Source: Oreocharis arfaki
Lineage: Eukaryota; Chordata; Aves; Passeriformes; Paramythiidae
Direction of reading: 5' to 3'
NCBI GenBank assembly: GCA_013398015.1
Contig: VZRR01013418.1
Coordinates: 786,812-850,811, forward strand
Length of the DNA: 64,000 bases
The position numbers and the translations under genes are program-made. Shown here piece by piece: positions 62,801 to 64,000 of this stretch. The notes beneath the pieces are model-generated. The model saw only the letters and a program-made list of their open reading frames with translations, did not search any database and was not told where the DNA came from. How positions within the stretch are numbered: position 1 is the first letter of the stretch; every line of letters starts with the position of its first letter.

Positions 62801-64000
62801 GACGTATTGTATGGCTTGATATTTACTCTAAGTGTTCTTTGAATTTGCTGTCTACAGAAAGAAAGTGCAATGCCATTATCAGAAAATTTATTTTCTCCTA
62901 CTGGAGACTGCTCTGTGAAAGCCCGGCTTCTACTCCTGGTAGTTTTATGAGATGTAGGCTTTTTGCCCTCCCGTATTTTTCTTGGCAAAAAATAAAGCCT
63001 GAGCAGCTACAGCACTAAGTAAAGAGCAAAATATTGTGTGTTCATTCAAAATCTAGCTAAACACACACAGTGCAGACTGAAACTGCTAAATGCCTATAGC
63101 TCCCTGCTTTTATAAGAAGTTAGAACACTGCCTAAGGGAGGCAATGACATTAAATATTTCATAATAGTACCATTGGAGCTGATATTTACGTCTCTATCAT
63201 TAATTCCCAAATACAGAATCAATCAGCTTAATCCAATGCAACATCAGCACCAGGTTGCTGGGGTGTCTAGTAAAGTAACCTGAACTGATGGGTCAAAGAA
63301 ATTGCACTTCAACCTTGTTTCTTTCAGTGTACCATACTTAACTTTTAATCATTATTGATGCTTCTTCTGAAGATAAGACTCAAGATTAGAAGAAGCAAAG
63401 TAGCTTTGAAACACTTGAACCAGAGCCCAAGGTTTAAACTGCAGTATCCATACAAATAGAAAACCAGGTAGGGAGATTCTTTTCAGTTTCCAGCAGGTAG
63501 ATGTAAAAGCAAAGTATGGAAGTACCTCCCTCAAATGCAGAAAAGAAAAATTCTTCCTGAGCAGAACAAGGACACCAGAGACAGAAAAGAGATACTAGTG
63601 CTTTCACAGCCATCCCCATCACCATTCACTGTCTTCCAGAGCTGCTATTCATTCCGTAATGTCCAGATCAGGGCAAAATTCACTGCAGATGCCCTGATGT
63701 AACTACATGTATTATTCTGTGGGGGTTTTTTAAATTTCCTTATCTTACTTCTATCAATTCTTCAGCAATTGTTCTTTTCAGTCCTCTCTTAGGACTTGTA
63801 ACTAATATGCTTAAAATTGAATAGTAGTTTAAAACCTTGAGAAATTTAAAAGTATGTTAGTAGTATTGAAGTTATTTTATGGGTACAGAGAGTAGGAACC
63901 ATGTTTTTACTGTATTGTTTCATCCAAATAATTCTTTTATAGAAAAAGAATACATTTCTCTATATTTTTTGCCTTATTTATAAGTTGGGGTGGGGGGGGG
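62801..64000. other. Noncoding stretch ending in G-run
   Basis: The minus frame 62988-62767 and others have no recognisable domains. The window ends with G4-T-G9 (63987-64000), a G-rich tract cut by the window edge that may continue. Confidence 0.55.

Noticed and set aside
1..64000. CRISPR arrays, operons, plasmid or phage features
   Set aside because: Sequence texture, CR1 tails and absence of dense coding mark this as vertebrate nuclear DNA; no regularly spaced repeat array exists.

Overview
This window reads as noncoding vertebrate nuclear DNA, most likely from a bird. The sequence is AT-rich and sparse in CpG. It carries truncated CR1 LINE tails of the avian/sauropsid type: a sense copy ending in the CR1 tail at 20796-21092, an antisense copy at 44484-44790, a short tail at 30848-30905, and a probable degraded tail at 39173-39229. 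Low repeat density and short 5'-truncated CR1 fragments fit a bird macrochromosome gene desert or a very large intron. A turtle or crocodilian is less likely but cannot be excluded without a search.

I find no protein-coding gene or exon, and no tRNA, rRNA or CRISPR array. The open frames are short, overlap on both strands, resemble no family I recognise, and sit mostly where GC content rises and stops become rarer (13570-15060, 46650-47880, 49080-49380). I therefore report no CDS.

Layout. 1-20.8 kb is mostly featureless AT-rich DNA with simple repeats, two weak regulatory candidates (3590-4030, 8560-8760) and one GC-richer island (13570-15060). 20.8-31.5 kb holds the sense CR1, an 18-bp tandem duplication (22561-22596), a 20-bp perfect palindrome (24951-24970), a 13-bp-arm hairpin (27696-27731) and a CR1 tail. 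31.5-42.5 kb is nearly empty. 42.5-48 kb is denser: a conserved-element candidate with an octamer and a 16-bp palindrome, CR1 pieces, an A-rich tract, a nested inverted repeat (45897-45995) and a CpG-retaining block with an RFX-like site (47270-47650). 49-64 kb alternates simple repeats with several stretches that look like conserved noncoding elements (52640-52920, 53981-54800, 57720-57985, 58430-58810, 62450-62800).

If those candidates are real, the window would act as regulatory DNA for a distant or surrounding developmental gene rather than encode products. That is inference: I cannot run alignments, and the conserved-element calls rest on word composition, retained CpGs, homeodomain/POU/E-box-type words and symmetric motifs. 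No previously undescribed gene system is visible.
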